A DNA stretch of 64,000 bases, from positions 372,001 through 436,000 of the forward strand of contig NZ_JAJIRO010000001.1 of the NCBI RefSeq assembly GCF_025717535.1. Direction: 5' to 3'. Positions within the stretch are counted from its first letter, which is position 1, and every line of letters begins with the position of its first letter. Of the stretch, positions 36,069 through 45,646 are shown one piece after another. The notes beneath the pieces were generated by a model. It did not search any database. It was given only the letters and a program-made list of their open reading frames with translations, and had not been told where the DNA came from. A program made the translations under genes and the position numbers. The stretch comes from Paucibacter sp. Y2R2-4 (GTDB lineage Bacteria > Pseudomonadota > Gammaproteobacteria > Burkholderiales > Burkholderiaceae_C).

Positions 36069-37202
36069 ATGCCCATATCATCTGTTCCCGAGCTGGTCGC
36101 CGAACTCGCGGCCGGTCGCATGGTTATCCTGGTTGACGAAGAAGATCGCGAAAACGAGGGCGACCTGGTTCTCGCGGCCGAGCATGTCACCCCCGAAGCC
36201 ATCAACTTCATGGCCAAGTACGGCCGTGGCCTGATCTGCCTGACGCTGACCCGCGAACGCTGCGAACGCTTGCAGCTGCCGCCCATGGCCAGCCGCAACG
36301 GCACCAAACACGCCACCGCTTTCACCGTCTCCATCGAAGCCGCCACCGGCGTGACCACCGGCATTTCGGCCGCTGACCGAGCCCGCACCGTGCAAGCGGC
36401 GGTGGCCCGTGGCGCAGAAGCTCGTGACCTGGTGCAGCCCGGCCACATCTTCCCGCTGCAAGCGCAAGACGGTGGCGTGCTCATGCGCGCGGGTCACACC
36501 GAAGCCGGATGTGACTTCGCCCGCATGGCCGGCCTGGAGCCTGCTGCGGTGATCTGCGAAATCATGAAGGACGATGGCACCATGGCCCGCTTGCCGGATC
36601 TGGTCGAGTTCGCCAAAGAGCATGGCCTGAAGATCGGCACCATTGCCGACCTGATCGAACACCGCAGCCGCAATGAATCGCTGGTCACTCGCGAAACCGA
36701 ACGCAAGCTGCAGACCGCTCAGGGCGAGTTTGATTGCAAGGTCTTCCGCGATCGCACCGGCGCAGTCCACTTGGCACTGACCCATGGCAGCTGGACGCCC
36801 AGCGACGAGGTGCTGGTGCGAGTGCACGAGCCTTTGTCCATTTTGGATCTGCTGGATGCCAACCCTTCGGCGCATTCCTGGCCGCTGCCGGCGGCGCTGG
36901 CTGAGCTCAAGCGCGCCCCCGCCGGCGTTGCGGTGCTGCTCAATTGCGGCGAAGAGGCTTCGAGCTTGCTCACTCAGCTGAAGGCCACACCGGCCGGCCC
37001 CGTGACGGCGCCAGCGCCCAAGATCATGGACCTGCGCACCTACGGTGTGGGCGCCCAGATCCTGCGCGACCTGGGTGTGCACAAGATGCGTCTGCTCGGC
37101 AGCCCGCGTCGCATGCCCAGCATGACCGGCTATGGCCTGGAGGTCACTGGTTTTGTGGCCGCCGGTCAGTCGTCAGATGCCCAGCCCCAACAAAAAAACT
37201 GA
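36069..37202 (+). CDS. ribBA: RibBA-like: DHBP synthase with degenerate GTP cyclohydrolase II half
   Basis: From the ATG at 36069 the product is 377 residues. The N-terminal DHBP synthase domain is intact ([37 protein letters not shown]). The C-terminal half keeps the GTP cyclohydrolase II fold but lacks the zinc site, which in active enzymes reads roughly HxECxTGD...CDC; no matching Cys cluster is present. It likely supplies only 3,4-dihydroxy-2-butanone 4-phosphate, and a separate ribA is needed. Such degenerate RibBA proteins are known in betaproteobacteria. Confidence 0.9.
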   Translation: MPISSVPELVAELAAGRMVILVDEEDRENEGDLVLAAEHVTPEAINFMAKYGRGLICLTLTRERCERLQLPPMASRNGTKHATAFTVSIEAATGVTTGISAADRARTVQAAVARGAEARDLVQPGHIFPLQAQDGGVLMRAGHTEAGCDFARMAGLEPAAVICEIMKDDGTMARLPDLVEFAKEHGLKIGTIADLIEHRSRNESLVTRETERKLQTAQGEFDCKVFRDRTGAVHLALTHGSWTPSDEVLVRVHEPLSILDLLDANPSAHSWPLPAALAELKRAPAGVAVLLNCGEEASSLLTQLKATPAGPVTAPAPKIMDLRTYGVGAQILRDLGVHKMRLLGSPRRMPSMTGYGLEVTGFVAAGQSSDAQPQQKN

Positions 37203-37214
37203 AGGACAGAGCTC

Positions 37215-37688
37215 ATGCAAGGATCCGACAAGGGCCACGGCAAGGCACAAGCCCCATTGAACGGTGAAGAGCTGCGCGTCGGCATCGTGCAGGCCCGCTT
37301 CAACGACGCCATCACCAGCCGTCTGGCCGAAGCTTGCATCACCGAGTTGCAAGAACTCGGCGTGGTCGATCGGCACATTCGCCACGTCACCGTGCCGGGC
37401 GCGCTGGAAGTGCCGATCGCCCTGCAAGCCATGGCGGACAGCGAAGACTACGACGCCCTGATCGCCTTGGGCTGCATCATCCGCGGTGAAACCTATCACT
37501 TCGAGTTGGTCGCCAATGAAAGCGGCGCAGCGGTCACCCGCGTGGGGCTGGATCACAACATTCCCATCGCCAATGCCATTTTGACGGTGGAAAACGAAGA
37601 ACAAGCCTGGGCGCGTGCCGAGGAAAAAGGCCGTGACGCGGCGCGTGTGGCGGTCGAGATGGCCAATTTAATGGAAGAACTGCAGTGA
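37215..37688 (+). CDS. ribH: 6,7-dimethyl-8-ribityllumazine synthase
   Basis: The 157-residue protein has [34 protein letters not shown] and [20 protein letters not shown]. These match lumazine synthase, which condenses the RibB and RibD products before riboflavin synthase. It overlaps nusB by 4 bases (GTGA), the usual ribH-nusB coupling. Confidence 0.97.
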   Translation: MQGSDKGHGKAQAPLNGEELRVGIVQARFNDAITSRLAEACITELQELGVVDRHIRHVTVPGALEVPIALQAMADSEDYDALIALGCIIRGETYHFELVANESGAAVTRVGLDHNIPIANAILTVENEEQAWARAEEKGRDAARVAVEMANLMEELQ

Positions 37689-38227
37689 GCACGAACGAGA
37701 ACGCCCCGGCCAGCCCGAAGAGCAAGACCCCGAGCAACGGCAAGCCCGTGGCCAAGCGCAGCCAGGCCAAGTCGGCACGCCGCCGTTCGCGCGAAGCCGC
37801 GCTGCAAGGCCTCTACCAATGGCTGATCACCGGTGACGATGTCGCCACCATTGACGGCCATATGCGCGACCAAGACGATTTCAGCAAGGTCGATCAAGCC
37901 CATTTCGACGCGCTGCTGAACGGTTGCATTTTGGAAGCTGCCGACCTTGACGCCGTGCTGGCCCGCCATGTGGACCGCAAGACCACTGACCTGTCGCCCA
38001 TCGAGCATGGGGTGCTGATGATTGGCGCCTATGAGCTCAAGCATTGCATCGACATTCCCTACCGCGTCGCCATCAATGAAGCGGTGGAATTGGCCAAGGC
38101 CTTTGGTGGTACCGATGGCCACAAATACGTGAACGGCGTGCTCGACCGCGCTGCCAGTGATCTGCGCCCCACCGAGGTCGCGGCCCGCAACAGCGCCAAG
38201 ACCAGCGGCGACAGCAAGGCCAAATGA
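37685..38227 (+). CDS. nusB: transcription antitermination factor NusB
   Basis: The 180-residue protein starts with a GTG that overlaps the ribH stop. A basic, disordered N-terminus leads into [17 protein letters not shown] and the helical NusB fold ending in [20 protein letters not shown]. It binds NusE/S10 and boxA RNA at rRNA operons. It is coupled to the downstream aminotransferase by an ATGA overlap. Confidence 0.95.
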   Translation: MSTNENAPASPKSKTPSNGKPVAKRSQAKSARRRSREAALQGLYQWLITGDDVATIDGHMRDQDDFSKVDQAHFDALLNGCILEAADLDAVLARHVDRKTTDLSPIEHGVLMIGAYELKHCIDIPYRVAINEAVELAKAFGGTDGHKYVNGVLDRAASDLRPTEVAARNSAKTSGDSKAK

Positions 38228-39411
38228 GGCTTGCCGGCCGGCTCGAACAGATTGAGCCTTTCTATGTAATGGAGTGCGCCAAGGCGGCGGCGGAAATCGC
38301 CCGCGGCCCCTTGTGCGACCCGGCACTGGGCGGCCGGCGCATGATCTTTCTGAACATCGGCGAGCCCGACTTTGTGGCCCCTGCTGCGGCTCAAGCCGCG
38401 GCCAAGGCCTGCATTGATGCTGGCCTCACGCAGTACACCCCGGCCACCGGCTTGCTGGCCTTGCGACAAGCCTTGTCGCGCTGGTACGCTGAGCGTTTCG
38501 CCTTGGACATCAGCCCAGAACGCATCGTCATCACCGCCGGCGCCTCCGCCGCGCTGCAGCTGGCCTGTTTGGCCTTGTTCGAGCGCGGCGACGAGGTCTT
38601 GATGCCGGACCCCTGCTATCCCTGCAACCGCCATTTCGTGGCCGCTGCAGACGCCAGCGCCATCTTGCTGCCCTGCGGGCCTGAGCAACGCTTTCAGCCC
38701 AGCCAAGCGCAGGTCGAAGCGGCCTGGAATGCCAATACGCGCGGCGTGCTGCTGGCCTCGCCCAGCAACCCGACCGGCACCTCGATTGAAGCCGAGGTTT
38801 TGCGCGACATCGTAGAAACCGTGCGCGCCAAAGGCGGCGTGACCCTGGTCGACGAGATCTATCTGGGCCTGAGCTATGACAGCCGTTTCGAACGCAGTGC
38901 TTTGGCCTTGGGCTCCGATGTCATCTCGGTGAACAGCTTCTCTAAGTACTTTGGCATGACCGGCTGGCGACTGGGCTGGATGGTGTTGCCGCCCGACTTG
39001 GTGGCCCCCATCGAGAAGCTGAGCCAAAACCTCTTCATCTGCCCTTCCAGCATCGCACAGCATGCGGCGCTGGCCTGCTTCGGGACGGCATCAATGGCCG
39101 AGTACGAGCTGCGGCGGCAGGCGTTTCGCGAACGCCGAGATTACCTGGTGCCGGCGCTTCAAGCGCTCGGCTTGCCTGTTCCCGTCATGCCGGATGGCGC
39201 CTTCTACGCATGGATTGATGTCTCCGGCGTTTGCGACAACAGCTGGGACTTGGCTTTCGAGCTGATGCACAAGGCGCAGATCGCCCTGACGCCAGGCCGA
39301 GACTTCGGTCGCGCGGACGCGCAGCGCTGGATGCGCCTCTCCTTCGCCTCCAGCATGGAAGATTTGCGCGAAACCGTCGCTCGCCTGGGCGAGTTTTTGC
39401 ACCGAGCATGA
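38224..39411 (+). CDS. PLP-dependent aminotransferase, class I/II
   Basis: The 395-residue protein is a fold-type I aminotransferase, with [21 protein letters not shown] and the PLP-lysine motif [17 protein letters not shown]. It starts at ATG 38224, overlapping nusB. Placement between nusB and ybgC is common in betaproteobacteria. An alanine- or aspartate-like amino donor is likely, but substrate specificity cannot be read. Confidence 0.88.
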   Translation: MRLAGRLEQIEPFYVMECAKAAAEIARGPLCDPALGGRRMIFLNIGEPDFVAPAAAQAAAKACIDAGLTQYTPATGLLALRQALSRWYAERFALDISPERIVITAGASAALQLACLALFERGDEVLMPDPCYPCNRHFVAAADASAILLPCGPEQRFQPSQAQVEAAWNANTRGVLLASPSNPTGTSIEAEVLRDIVETVRAKGGVTLVDEIYLGLSYDSRFERSALALGSDVISVNSFSKYFGMTGWRLGWMVLPPDLVAPIEKLSQNLFICPSSIAQHAALACFGTASMAEYELRRQAFRERRDYLVPALQALGLPVPVMPDGAFYAWIDVSGVCDNSWDLAFELMHKAQIALTPGRDFGRADAQRWMRLSFASSMEDLRETVARLGEFLHRA

Positions 39412-39857
39412 AGCGACTGCCCCCACCGTTTGAGCGCGAGATGCGCGTGTATTGGGAAGACACCGACGCCGGCGGCGTGGTGTTCTATGCCAACTACCTG
39501 AAGTTCTTCGAGCGCGCGCGCACCGAGTGGCTCAGGGCACAGGGCTTCTCGCAAGAAGCCATGCGTTTGCAAACCGGGGTGATGTTCGTCGTCAGCAACA
39601 CCCAGGTGCGTTACCTGAGCCCGGCGCGGCTGGATGACTTGCTGCGCGTCACGGTCGAAGTCCGCGAGCTCGGCCGCGCCAGCATGCTGCTGTTTCAGCG
39701 CGCTTTTTGCGGCGAGCGCCTGCTGGCGGAAGGTGAAATCCGCATTGGCTGCGTCAGCAGCTTAGACACAATGGGGCCGGCTCACGCCGACCTGAAGCCC
39801 ACCCGTATTCCAGCCTCGCTGCTCGAGGCCATCAACCAAGACTGTTCGGATTCATGA
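39408..39857 (+). CDS. ybgC: acyl-CoA thioesterase YbgC
   Basis: The 149-residue hotdog-fold protein has YWEDTDAGGVVFYANYLKFF with the catalytic Asp/His-type region and RARTEWLRAQGFSQ. It hydrolyses acyl-CoA at the membrane. The start at 39408 is fixed by the ATGA overlap with the aminotransferase, and its stop overlaps the tolQ start. YbgC usually opens the tol-pal cluster, as here. Confidence 0.95.
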   Translation: MKRLPPPFEREMRVYWEDTDAGGVVFYANYLKFFERARTEWLRAQGFSQEAMRLQTGVMFVVSNTQVRYLSPARLDDLLRVTVEVRELGRASMLLFQRAFCGERLLAEGEIRIGCVSSLDTMGPAHADLKPTRIPASLLEAINQDCSDS

Positions 39858-40555
39858 ATCAAGATTTATCGATTGTTTCCTTGATTGCCCACGCCAGCCT
39901 GGCGGTGCAGTTGGTGATTGCCGCCCTGCTGATCGTGTCGCTGGCCAGTTGGAGCGTGATCTTTGGCAAGCTGATTGCACTGTCGCGCATCAAGACCGGC
40001 AACGACGCTTTTGAACAAGAATTCTGGTCTGGCAAGAATCTGAACGACCTTTACAACGGCGTGGCCACCAAGACCAACGGCGCCCCGCTGGAGCGGATTT
40101 TTGCCTCCGGCATGCGCGAGTTTTTGAAGCTGCGTGAACGCCGCGTCACCGAAGCCGGCGCCCTGCTGGACGGCGCGCGCCGCGCCATGCGGGCCAGCTT
40201 CCAACGCGAACTCGACGCGATGGAAAGCAATCTGTCCTTCTTGGCTTCGGTCGGCTCCGTCTCGCCCTATGTGGGTCTGTTCGGCACCATCTGGGGCATC
40301 ATGCACGCCTTTGTTGGCTTGTCGAATGTGCAACAAGTGACCCTGGCCACCGTGGCCCCCGGCATTGCCGAAGCTTTGGTGGCCACCGCCATTGGCTTGT
40401 TCGCGGCCATTCCTGCCGTGTTGGCCTACAACCGATTTGCGCGCCAGATCGACCGCAGCGCCATCACGCTGGAGTCCTTCATCGAAGAGTTCTCCAATAT
40501 CTTGCAACGCAATGCCAGCCAGCCGCCTGCCCAGGCCGCTGGTTCGGTGCGCTGA
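39854..40555 (+). CDS. tolQ: Tol-Pal system inner-membrane protein TolQ
   Basis: The 233-residue protein has three membrane helices; LFGTIWGIMHAFVGLSNVQQ and GIAEALVATAIGLFAAIPAV carry the conserved motor residues. TolQ forms the stator channel with TolR and is powered by the proton gradient. It starts on the ybgC stop (ATGA). Confidence 0.96.
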   Translation: MNQDLSIVSLIAHASLAVQLVIAALLIVSLASWSVIFGKLIALSRIKTGNDAFEQEFWSGKNLNDLYNGVATKTNGAPLERIFASGMREFLKLRERRVTEAGALLDGARRAMRASFQRELDAMESNLSFLASVGSVSPYVGLFGTIWGIMHAFVGLSNVQQVTLATVAPGIAEALVATAIGLFAAIPAVLAYNRFARQIDRSAITLESFIEEFSNILQRNASQPPAQAAGSVR

Positions 40556-40571
40556 ACTCCAGGATTAGCAG

Positions 40572-41000
40572 ATGGCAGCCATCAGCGCCCGCGGCTCGCG
40601 TCGCCGCCGCACCATCAATGAAATCAATATGGTGCCCTTCATTGACGTGATGTTGGTCTTGTTGATCATCTTCATGGTCAGCGCACCGATGATCACCACG
40701 GGCCTCGTCGATCTGCCCAGCGTTGGCAAGAGTCGCGCCCAGCCCGAGCATGTGATTCATGTCATCGTCAGTGCCGATGAGAAGTTGAAGATCAAGCTGG
40801 ACAAGGACGAAGGCCAGTCCGTGACCTTGAATCGTTTGGCCGAACGGGTCAAGCAAGCGCAGGACGGGCAGGCCAATACCCCGGTCGTGATTTCGGCCGA
40901 CAAGTCCGTCAAGTACGAGGCGGTGGTCAAGGTCATGGACATCTTGCAAAGCTCCGGCGTGCAGCGCGTGGGCCTGGCGGTTCGCAACAGCGGTGGCTGA
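40572..41000 (+). CDS. tolR: Tol-Pal system protein TolR
   Basis: The 142-residue ExbD/TolR protein has an N-terminal helix carrying the protonatable Asp (NMVPFIDVMLVLLIIFMV) and a periplasmic domain. It works with TolQ to energise TolA. Upstream is tolQ (16-bp gap) and downstream tolA (8-bp gap). Confidence 0.95.
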   Translation: MAAISARGSRRRRTINEINMVPFIDVMLVLLIIFMVSAPMITTGLVDLPSVGKSRAQPEHVIHVIVSADEKLKIKLDKDEGQSVTLNRLAERVKQAQDGQANTPVVISADKSVKYEAVVKVMDILQSSGVQRVGLAVRNSGG

Positions 41001-41008
41001 TTGACCCG

Positions 41009-41917
41009 ATGGCAGCCACGCTTTTTTTACGTAACGCCGATCCATTGCGGCCTCCCGAGGCGCCCGGCCTGGGCCGCGGTTTGCTGTTCGCCGTCATCGC
41101 GCATGCCGCCTTGCTTGCGGCTTTAAGCGCCGGCGTGCAATGGCGCACCAAAGCCCCTCCGGCATTTGAAGCCGAATTGTGGTCCGCAGTGCCCCAAGCA
41201 GCGGCGCCCAAAGAAGTCATTCCGCCCGAACCTGAGCCCGAACCAGAAGTCGCCAAGCCGCAGCCCAAGCCTGCACCGCCTCCGCCACAGGAGGACCTGC
41301 AGGCGGAGCGCGATGCGGAGATCGCCATCGCCAAGGCGCGCGAGCAAAAAATCAAGCGCGAGCAAGAAGCCAAACGCCTGGCCGAAGAAGCCGAGCGCAA
41401 GAAGCAACTCGCCGCCAAGGAAAAGCTCGAACGCGAGAAAGAAGAAAAGCTCAAGCAAGCCAAGCTCGAGAAAGAAAAGCTAGACAAGCAAAAACAGGCT
41501 AAGGAAAGCAAGGAAACCGAGGCCCGTCGCGAAGCGAAGCTGGAAGCGCAGCGCCAAGAAAACCTCAAGCGCATCCAGGGCATGGCGGGCGCCAGCGGCG
41601 GCGCCAATGCCACCGGCACGGCCTTGAAGAGCTCCGGCCCTTCAGCCAGTTATGCCGGCCGCATCATGGCGCGCATTCGTCCCAACATCATTTACAACGG
41701 CGCGCCCAGCGGCAACCCGGTGGCGGAGGTGGAAGTGCGAGTGGCTCCGGACGGCGCCATCATTTCGCGCAAACTGCTCAAGCCCAGTGGCGACGCCGAC
41801 TGGGACAAAGCCGTGCTGCGCGCCATCGACAAGACCGAGACCTTGCCGCGCGACACCGATGGCCGCGTGCCGCCCCTGATGGTGTTCAGCTTCGATCCGC
41901 GCGAGCAAACGCTTTGA
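41009..41917 (+). CDS. tolA: Tol-Pal system protein TolA
   Basis: The 302-residue protein has an N-terminal membrane helix, then a Pro/Glu stretch and a long Lys/Glu/Ala-rich coiled coil of about 90 residues (REKEEKLKQAKLEKEKLDK). The TonB-like C-terminal domain ends in VPPLMVFSFDPREQ. TolA spans the periplasm to bind Pal/TolB at the outer membrane. The cluster stops here: tolB and pal do not follow, and convergent genes begin 17 bp later. Confidence 0.94.
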   Translation: MAATLFLRNADPLRPPEAPGLGRGLLFAVIAHAALLAALSAGVQWRTKAPPAFEAELWSAVPQAAAPKEVIPPEPEPEPEVAKPQPKPAPPPPQEDLQAERDAEIAIAKAREQKIKREQEAKRLAEEAERKKQLAAKEKLEREKEEKLKQAKLEKEKLDKQKQAKESKETEARREAKLEAQRQENLKRIQGMAGASGGANATGTALKSSGPSASYAGRIMARIRPNIIYNGAPSGNPVAEVEVRVAPDGAIISRKLLKPSGDADWDKAVLRAIDKTETLPRDTDGRVPPLMVFSFDPREQTL

Positions 41918-41934
41918 TGCCTTTGCGTCCGCGA

Positions 41935-42432
41935 TCAAGCGGTACGCGAACGGATCAGAGCGTCCAGCGAGATGCGTCCCGAGCCCCATAGCGCCACCAT
42001 CAGGAGCAATGCGCCCCAAAGCTGATGGCCCGCCAGGGCTGCGGGGGCAATCTCGGACAGGCTCAGTACCGCCACCACATTGACGACCGACAAACCCAAG
42101 GCTGCAAAGCGACCGCCCAAGCCCAGAACCAGCAAGACAGGCAAGGCCATCTCACCTGCAGTGCCGGCGTAAGCGGCCCATTCAGGCGGCAGCAAGGGCA
42201 CTTGGTACTCGTCTTGGAACAAGGCCAGGGTGATGGACCAATCACGGATTTTGGTCAAACCCGAGAGAAAAAAGACTTGGGCGACATAGAGTCTGGCGAG
42301 CAGCAGACTGATGGATTGGGCCAGCTCCAAAGCGCGCTGCAGCCAAAAGGGATGAGGCTTGCGGGCATCAACATCAGCGGCAAAGCCAGGATCGCACAAG
42401 AACCGCCAAGTGAGCGTAGCAAGGTCTTTCAT
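41935..42432 (-). CDS. DoxX-family membrane protein (bufferin/Gig operon)
   Basis: The 165-residue protein from 42432 has four predicted membrane helices and DoxX features (LLARLYVAQVFFLSGLTKIRD, GTAGEMALPVLLVLGLGGRF). It is the last gene of the operon that begins with the small peptide gene at 44342-44620. The same order (DUF2282, DUF692, DUF2063, DoxX) is the gigPABT / buf arrangement, in which this member is called GigT or BufD. A redox or quinone-linked role is suggested for the family but unproven. Confidence 0.88.
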   Translation of the reverse strand: MKDLATLTWRFLCDPGFAADVDARKPHPFWLQRALELAQSISLLLARLYVAQVFFLSGLTKIRDWSITLALFQDEYQVPLLPPEWAAYAGTAGEMALPVLLVLGLGGRFAALGLSVVNVVAVLSLSEIAPAALAGHQLWGALLLMVALWGSGRISLDALIRSRTA

Positions 42433-42488
42433 GGTTTGAGCTTTCTCATGGCACGCAGGCCATGGCATTTCTTGAGGGTGAAGCGAAT

Positions 42489-43331
42489 TCAGACTTCAGC
42501 GTCTGTTCGCACCATTTCAAAAGCGCCTTGCAAGAGTTCGCTGCGCAAAGCGTCTTGCAAGAACAAAGAAAAGTCGAAGTCCGGGCCGGCCTGAACCAAG
42601 CCAGCGTCAAGACTGGCACCCGCTTGCAGGGCCTGCAGAAACAGCGCTTCTCCGTGGCGAAGAAGCCGCCCTTGAACACGCCAAGACTGGCGCGAGAGCA
42701 GAACCGAAACGGGCTGAGCGTCATCGACCTCTACGCCCTGCACCTCTGCTGATTGCCAAAGCTGCCAGGCTTGTTGACCGACTTGCAGTACTTGCAAACC
42801 CGGCCGCAGTCGCAAGCCCAAGCGCTCAGGCTCCAGCGCAGCCAATAGCTGTAATGAAGAAGCATCAGCCTGCCCGTCTTCGGCTCGCTCGAGCTGATGC
42901 GCCGCCCACTCCAAGCGCGCCAGATCGATCAGCCAAGCGTCCATGTCTTGCTGCGCACTGAGAAACGCAGGCAGTTGCTCGCCCCACAGCCCTAAGTCTC
43001 CCTGGCTGGGCGGGCATTGCCGCCAAAACTGCCAGGCCATGGCACGAAACCCCTCGTCGCCCAGCTGCGCTTCAACACCAGCGTAGACACCCGCCAAAAC
43101 CTTGGCGGACAAGGCCTGAGCGTTCAAACGGTAGGCCAGCAGTCCTCGATCGAGTCCTGCATGCTCTTCTGATTTCGGATCATCAGGAGCGCTCGGGTCG
43201 AGGCTCGGAGTTGATGTGTTTTTTACGCCGGCCAAGGAGCGCAAACCGAGCGATCTTGCTTCCTTGTTGACGCCGACTTCATGCGCCAACAAGGCCGCTA
43301 CAAAGCCTTCTTGCTGTGCCTTCAGACTCAT
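42489..43331 (-). CDS. DUF2063 MNIO partner protein (BufC/HvfC/GigB-like)
   Basis: The 280-residue protein starts at the ATG that overlaps the stop of the MNIO gene. [20 protein letters not shown] and [20 protein letters not shown] are the DUF2063 signatures. In bufferin systems this partner delivers the precursor peptide to the MNIO enzyme. It lies 56 bp before the DoxX gene. Confidence 0.9.
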   Translation of the reverse strand: MSLKAQQEGFVAALLAHEVGVNKEARSLGLRSLAGVKNTSTPSLDPSAPDDPKSEEHAGLDRGLLAYRLNAQALSAKVLAGVYAGVEAQLGDEGFRAMAWQFWRQCPPSQGDLGLWGEQLPAFLSAQQDMDAWLIDLARLEWAAHQLERAEDGQADASSLQLLAALEPERLGLRLRPGLQVLQVGQQAWQLWQSAEVQGVEVDDAQPVSVLLSRQSWRVQGRLLRHGEALFLQALQAGASLDAGLVQAGPDFDFSLFLQDALRSELLQGAFEMVRTDAEV

Positions 43332-44308
43332 GATGAACACTGCCCCGCGTCTGTTGGGCAGAGCTCGGCCATCCATGCACCCGCTTGGGCGATTTCACCC
43401 ATCAGCACCGACAAGGCCGGGACCTCGGTATCCCATTCGATCAAGCTCGGTACAGGCCCCAGGCGCCGCAGCGCATGGGCATAGATCTGCCAGACCTCGG
43501 GCGCCACGCGACTGCCATGGTCGTCGATGACGATCCCGGGCAATTCAGCATGGCCGGCCAAATGGATTTCGCCCACCAGGCCGGGCCGCAAGGCGTCAAT
43601 CCATGCACAAGCTTCTTTCACTGAATCCGCCTTGCTAAGGCCGAGATTGCGCGCATTGACGAAAAGATTGTTCACATCCAACAGCAGGGCGCAGCCACTT
43701 TGCCGACAGAGCTGATTGAAGAACTCGGGCTCGCTCAAGGTGTTGCCTTCCCAGCCCACGTAGGCGCTGAGGTTTTCAATCAGCATGGGTCGCCGCAAGC
43801 GCTCCTGCACTTGCTGCACATGACTGACCATCAAGCGCAAGCTGGCCTCAGTGAATGGTATTGGCAAGAGATCGTTCGCATGCACCGCCTGCGATGTCAC
43901 GACCCTCGCAAAGCTGGCGTGGTCAGAAACCCGGACCGGATCCACCCGTTTCACCAAAGCAGCCAGGCGATCCAAATGCCAGCGGTCCAGCCCACAGGCC
44001 GAACCCAGGGACAGGCCCACCCCATGCAGGCTGATGGGATAGTGCTCACGCGCCGCCATCAAGACCGACAAACTAGCGCCGCCTTCAGCAAAGAAGTTCT
44101 CGGAATGAACTTCCAAGAAACCGAGGGGCGGCAAGGTCAGCAGCAGCTCTTGATAGTGAGGCTGGCGCCATCCAATACCCAAGAGCTGACGCAGCTCCCC
44201 ATCGTTCGACAAGGTCTGGCCCACAAGCGGCGTAGGCACAAAAGCGGCTTGCCGCTGCGTGGGCACATGCGCCTTGACGGTGTCGATGGAGGAGTCCATG
44301 CGGCGCAT
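43328..44308 (-). CDS. DUF692 multinuclear iron-dependent oxidase (BufB/HvfB/GigA-like)
   Basis: The 326-residue TIM-barrel MNIO has metal-ligand motifs [59 protein letters not shown] and EWDTEVP. In described bufferin systems the enzyme converts precursor cysteines to copper-binding heterocycles. The start is uncertain: ATG at 44308 or 44299, or TTG at 44317. It follows the peptide gene by 33 bp and overlaps the next gene (ATGA). Confidence 0.93.
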   Translation of the reverse strand: MRRMDSSIDTVKAHVPTQRQAAFVPTPLVGQTLSNDGELRQLLGIGWRQPHYQELLLTLPPLGFLEVHSENFFAEGGASLSVLMAAREHYPISLHGVGLSLGSACGLDRWHLDRLAALVKRVDPVRVSDHASFARVVTSQAVHANDLLPIPFTEASLRLMVSHVQQVQERLRRPMLIENLSAYVGWEGNTLSEPEFFNQLCRQSGCALLLDVNNLFVNARNLGLSKADSVKEACAWIDALRPGLVGEIHLAGHAELPGIVIDDHGSRVAPEVWQIYAHALRRLGPVPSLIEWDTEVPALSVLMGEIAQAGAWMAELCPTDAGQCSS

Positions 44309-44341
44309 CTTGGGCAATTGGCAAACAGCTGTGACTCGGCC

Positions 44342-44620
44342 TTACTTCTTCAGCTTGGCCTTGGCTTCGTCGGCGCTCATGCCGTTCATGGTCTTGCAGC
44401 TGCCCTTGCTGACGTACTTCCACTCTTCTGGCGCCATGTCCGTTTTGGCCTGGCCCGCGCAGGAATGGGATCCACTCAGATTGGCGCAATCATTCTCGCC
44501 AGCCTTGGCGATACCGAAGCATTTTTCCTTAGCGGTCTTGTCTTGGGCTACGGCTTGACCGAACAGCCCCAAGGACAGGGCAGCAGCCACGGCGGAACTG
44601 ACGATGATCTTTGAATTCAT
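44342..44620 (-). CDS. DUF2282 exported precursor peptide (bufferin/GigP-like)
   Basis: The 92-residue peptide has a Sec-type signal ([18 protein letters not shown]) and a mature part with exactly four cysteines (34, 45, 54, 75) in [22 protein letters not shown] and GSCKTMNG. This is the DUF2282 / BufA1 pattern, the substrate of MNIO-type modification. Known relatives bind copper and are induced by copper or gold. The start after AGGAG at 44620 is clear. It is the first gene of the operon and divergent from an ECF sigma gene. Confidence 0.93.
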   Translation of the reverse strand: MNSKIIVSSAVAAALSLGLFGQAVAQDKTAKEKCFGIAKAGENDCANLSGSHSCAGQAKTDMAPEEWKYVSKGSCKTMNGMSADEAKAKLKK

Positions 44621-44802
44621 GAAAAGCACTCCTGTACAAGCACGATAAAAGTTGACGAGAGAGAGACCCACACCCCAGACGCTAGACCCCCCAAAAAAAG
44701 GTCACCCTGGAGTCAGGGCCGACGGATCATGCCGCCGACAGCACTCTGTCGCAAGCGCACACTCAGTCCTTACACTGCGGTCTCAAAAATATTTCTACGC
44801 CC

Positions 44803-45384
44803 ATGCCCGAATTCGCCAAAGCGCTGAACGCTCTGCGCCCGCAGTTGCTGAAATACGCCCAAATGCAGTTGCGCAACAGCAGCTGGGCGGAGGACGCCGT
44901 GTCCGAAACCCTCTTGGCCGCGTTTGAGAAGCCGCAGAGTTTCAGCGGCAGCTCACAGCTGAAGACTTGGTTGATCGGCATCCTCAAACACAAACTGATC
45001 GACCAAATCCGGCGCAATTGCCGTGAAATGTCGACCACGGCAGAAGATGGCGAGGACTTGGACGAGGACTTGTTCAAGCCCGACGGTCACTGGCGTGACA
45101 GCCCCAAGCACTGGGGAGACCCCGAGCATTGCCTGGACCAAATGGACTTCATGCGCGTGCTGGAAGCCTGCGTAGAACACCTGCCCGGCCAGCAAGGGCG
45201 CCTCTTCATGATGCGCGAATGGCTGGAGCTGGACACCGAGGAGATCTGTAAGGAATTGAAGCTCAGCCCGACCAATCTGTGGGTCATGCTGCACCGCGCC
45301 CGGCTGAGGCTGCGCGAATGCTTGCAACACAATTGGTTTGACAACAACAAGGGCCAGGCCCTGCCGGCCGGAGAAAAAGCATGA
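44803..45384 (+). CDS. ECF sigma factor divergent from the bufferin operon
   Basis: The 193-residue sigma-70-family protein has region 2 (QLRNSSWAEDAVSETLLAAF, KTWLIGILKHKLIDQIRR) and region 4 (LELDTEEICKELKLSPTNLW). It begins 183 bp from the start of the peptide gene, read in the opposite direction, and is coupled by ATGA to a zinc-binding anti-sigma gene. ECF factors next to bufferin/Gig operons often control them. Confidence 0.92.
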   Translation: MPEFAKALNALRPQLLKYAQMQLRNSSWAEDAVSETLLAAFEKPQSFSGSSQLKTWLIGILKHKLIDQIRRNCREMSTTAEDGEDLDEDLFKPDGHWRDSPKHWGDPEHCLDQMDFMRVLEACVEHLPGQQGRLFMMREWLELDTEEICKELKLSPTNLWVMLHRARLRLRECLQHNWFDNNKGQALPAGEKA

Positions 45385-45617
45385 GTGGCAAGTTTGGGTT
45401 TTCCACTTGCAAAGAAGTCACACATTTGGTGCTTCAAGGTGAAGACCGACAACTGGGTGTGACTGAACGCCTCAAGGTGCGCATGCATCTGATGATCTGC
45501 AAGGCCTGCCCCATCTTTGCTGAGCAGGTGGCCTTGATGCGACAAGCCAGCCAGCGTTGGCGTCAATATTCTGAGACCGCTGACAGTTCAGGAACGGACC
45601 CAAGCCCTCGTCCTTGA
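45381..45617 (+). CDS. zinc-binding anti-sigma factor (ZAS type), small
   Basis: The 78-residue protein has the ZAS signature His36-x3-Cys40-x2-Cys43 (MHLMICKACPIF) with a further Cys10. It has no membrane helix, so it would be a cytoplasmic anti-sigma of the RsrA/ChrR class, releasing its sigma on thiol oxidation or metal binding. It is coupled to the sigma gene (ATGA overlap). Confidence 0.88.
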   Translation: MSGKFGFSTCKEVTHLVLQGEDRQLGVTERLKVRMHLMICKACPIFAEQVALMRQASQRWRQYSETADSSGTDPSPRP

Positions 45618-45646
45618 AGGGCCCGGTTGATCTCCGCTCGCCGGCC

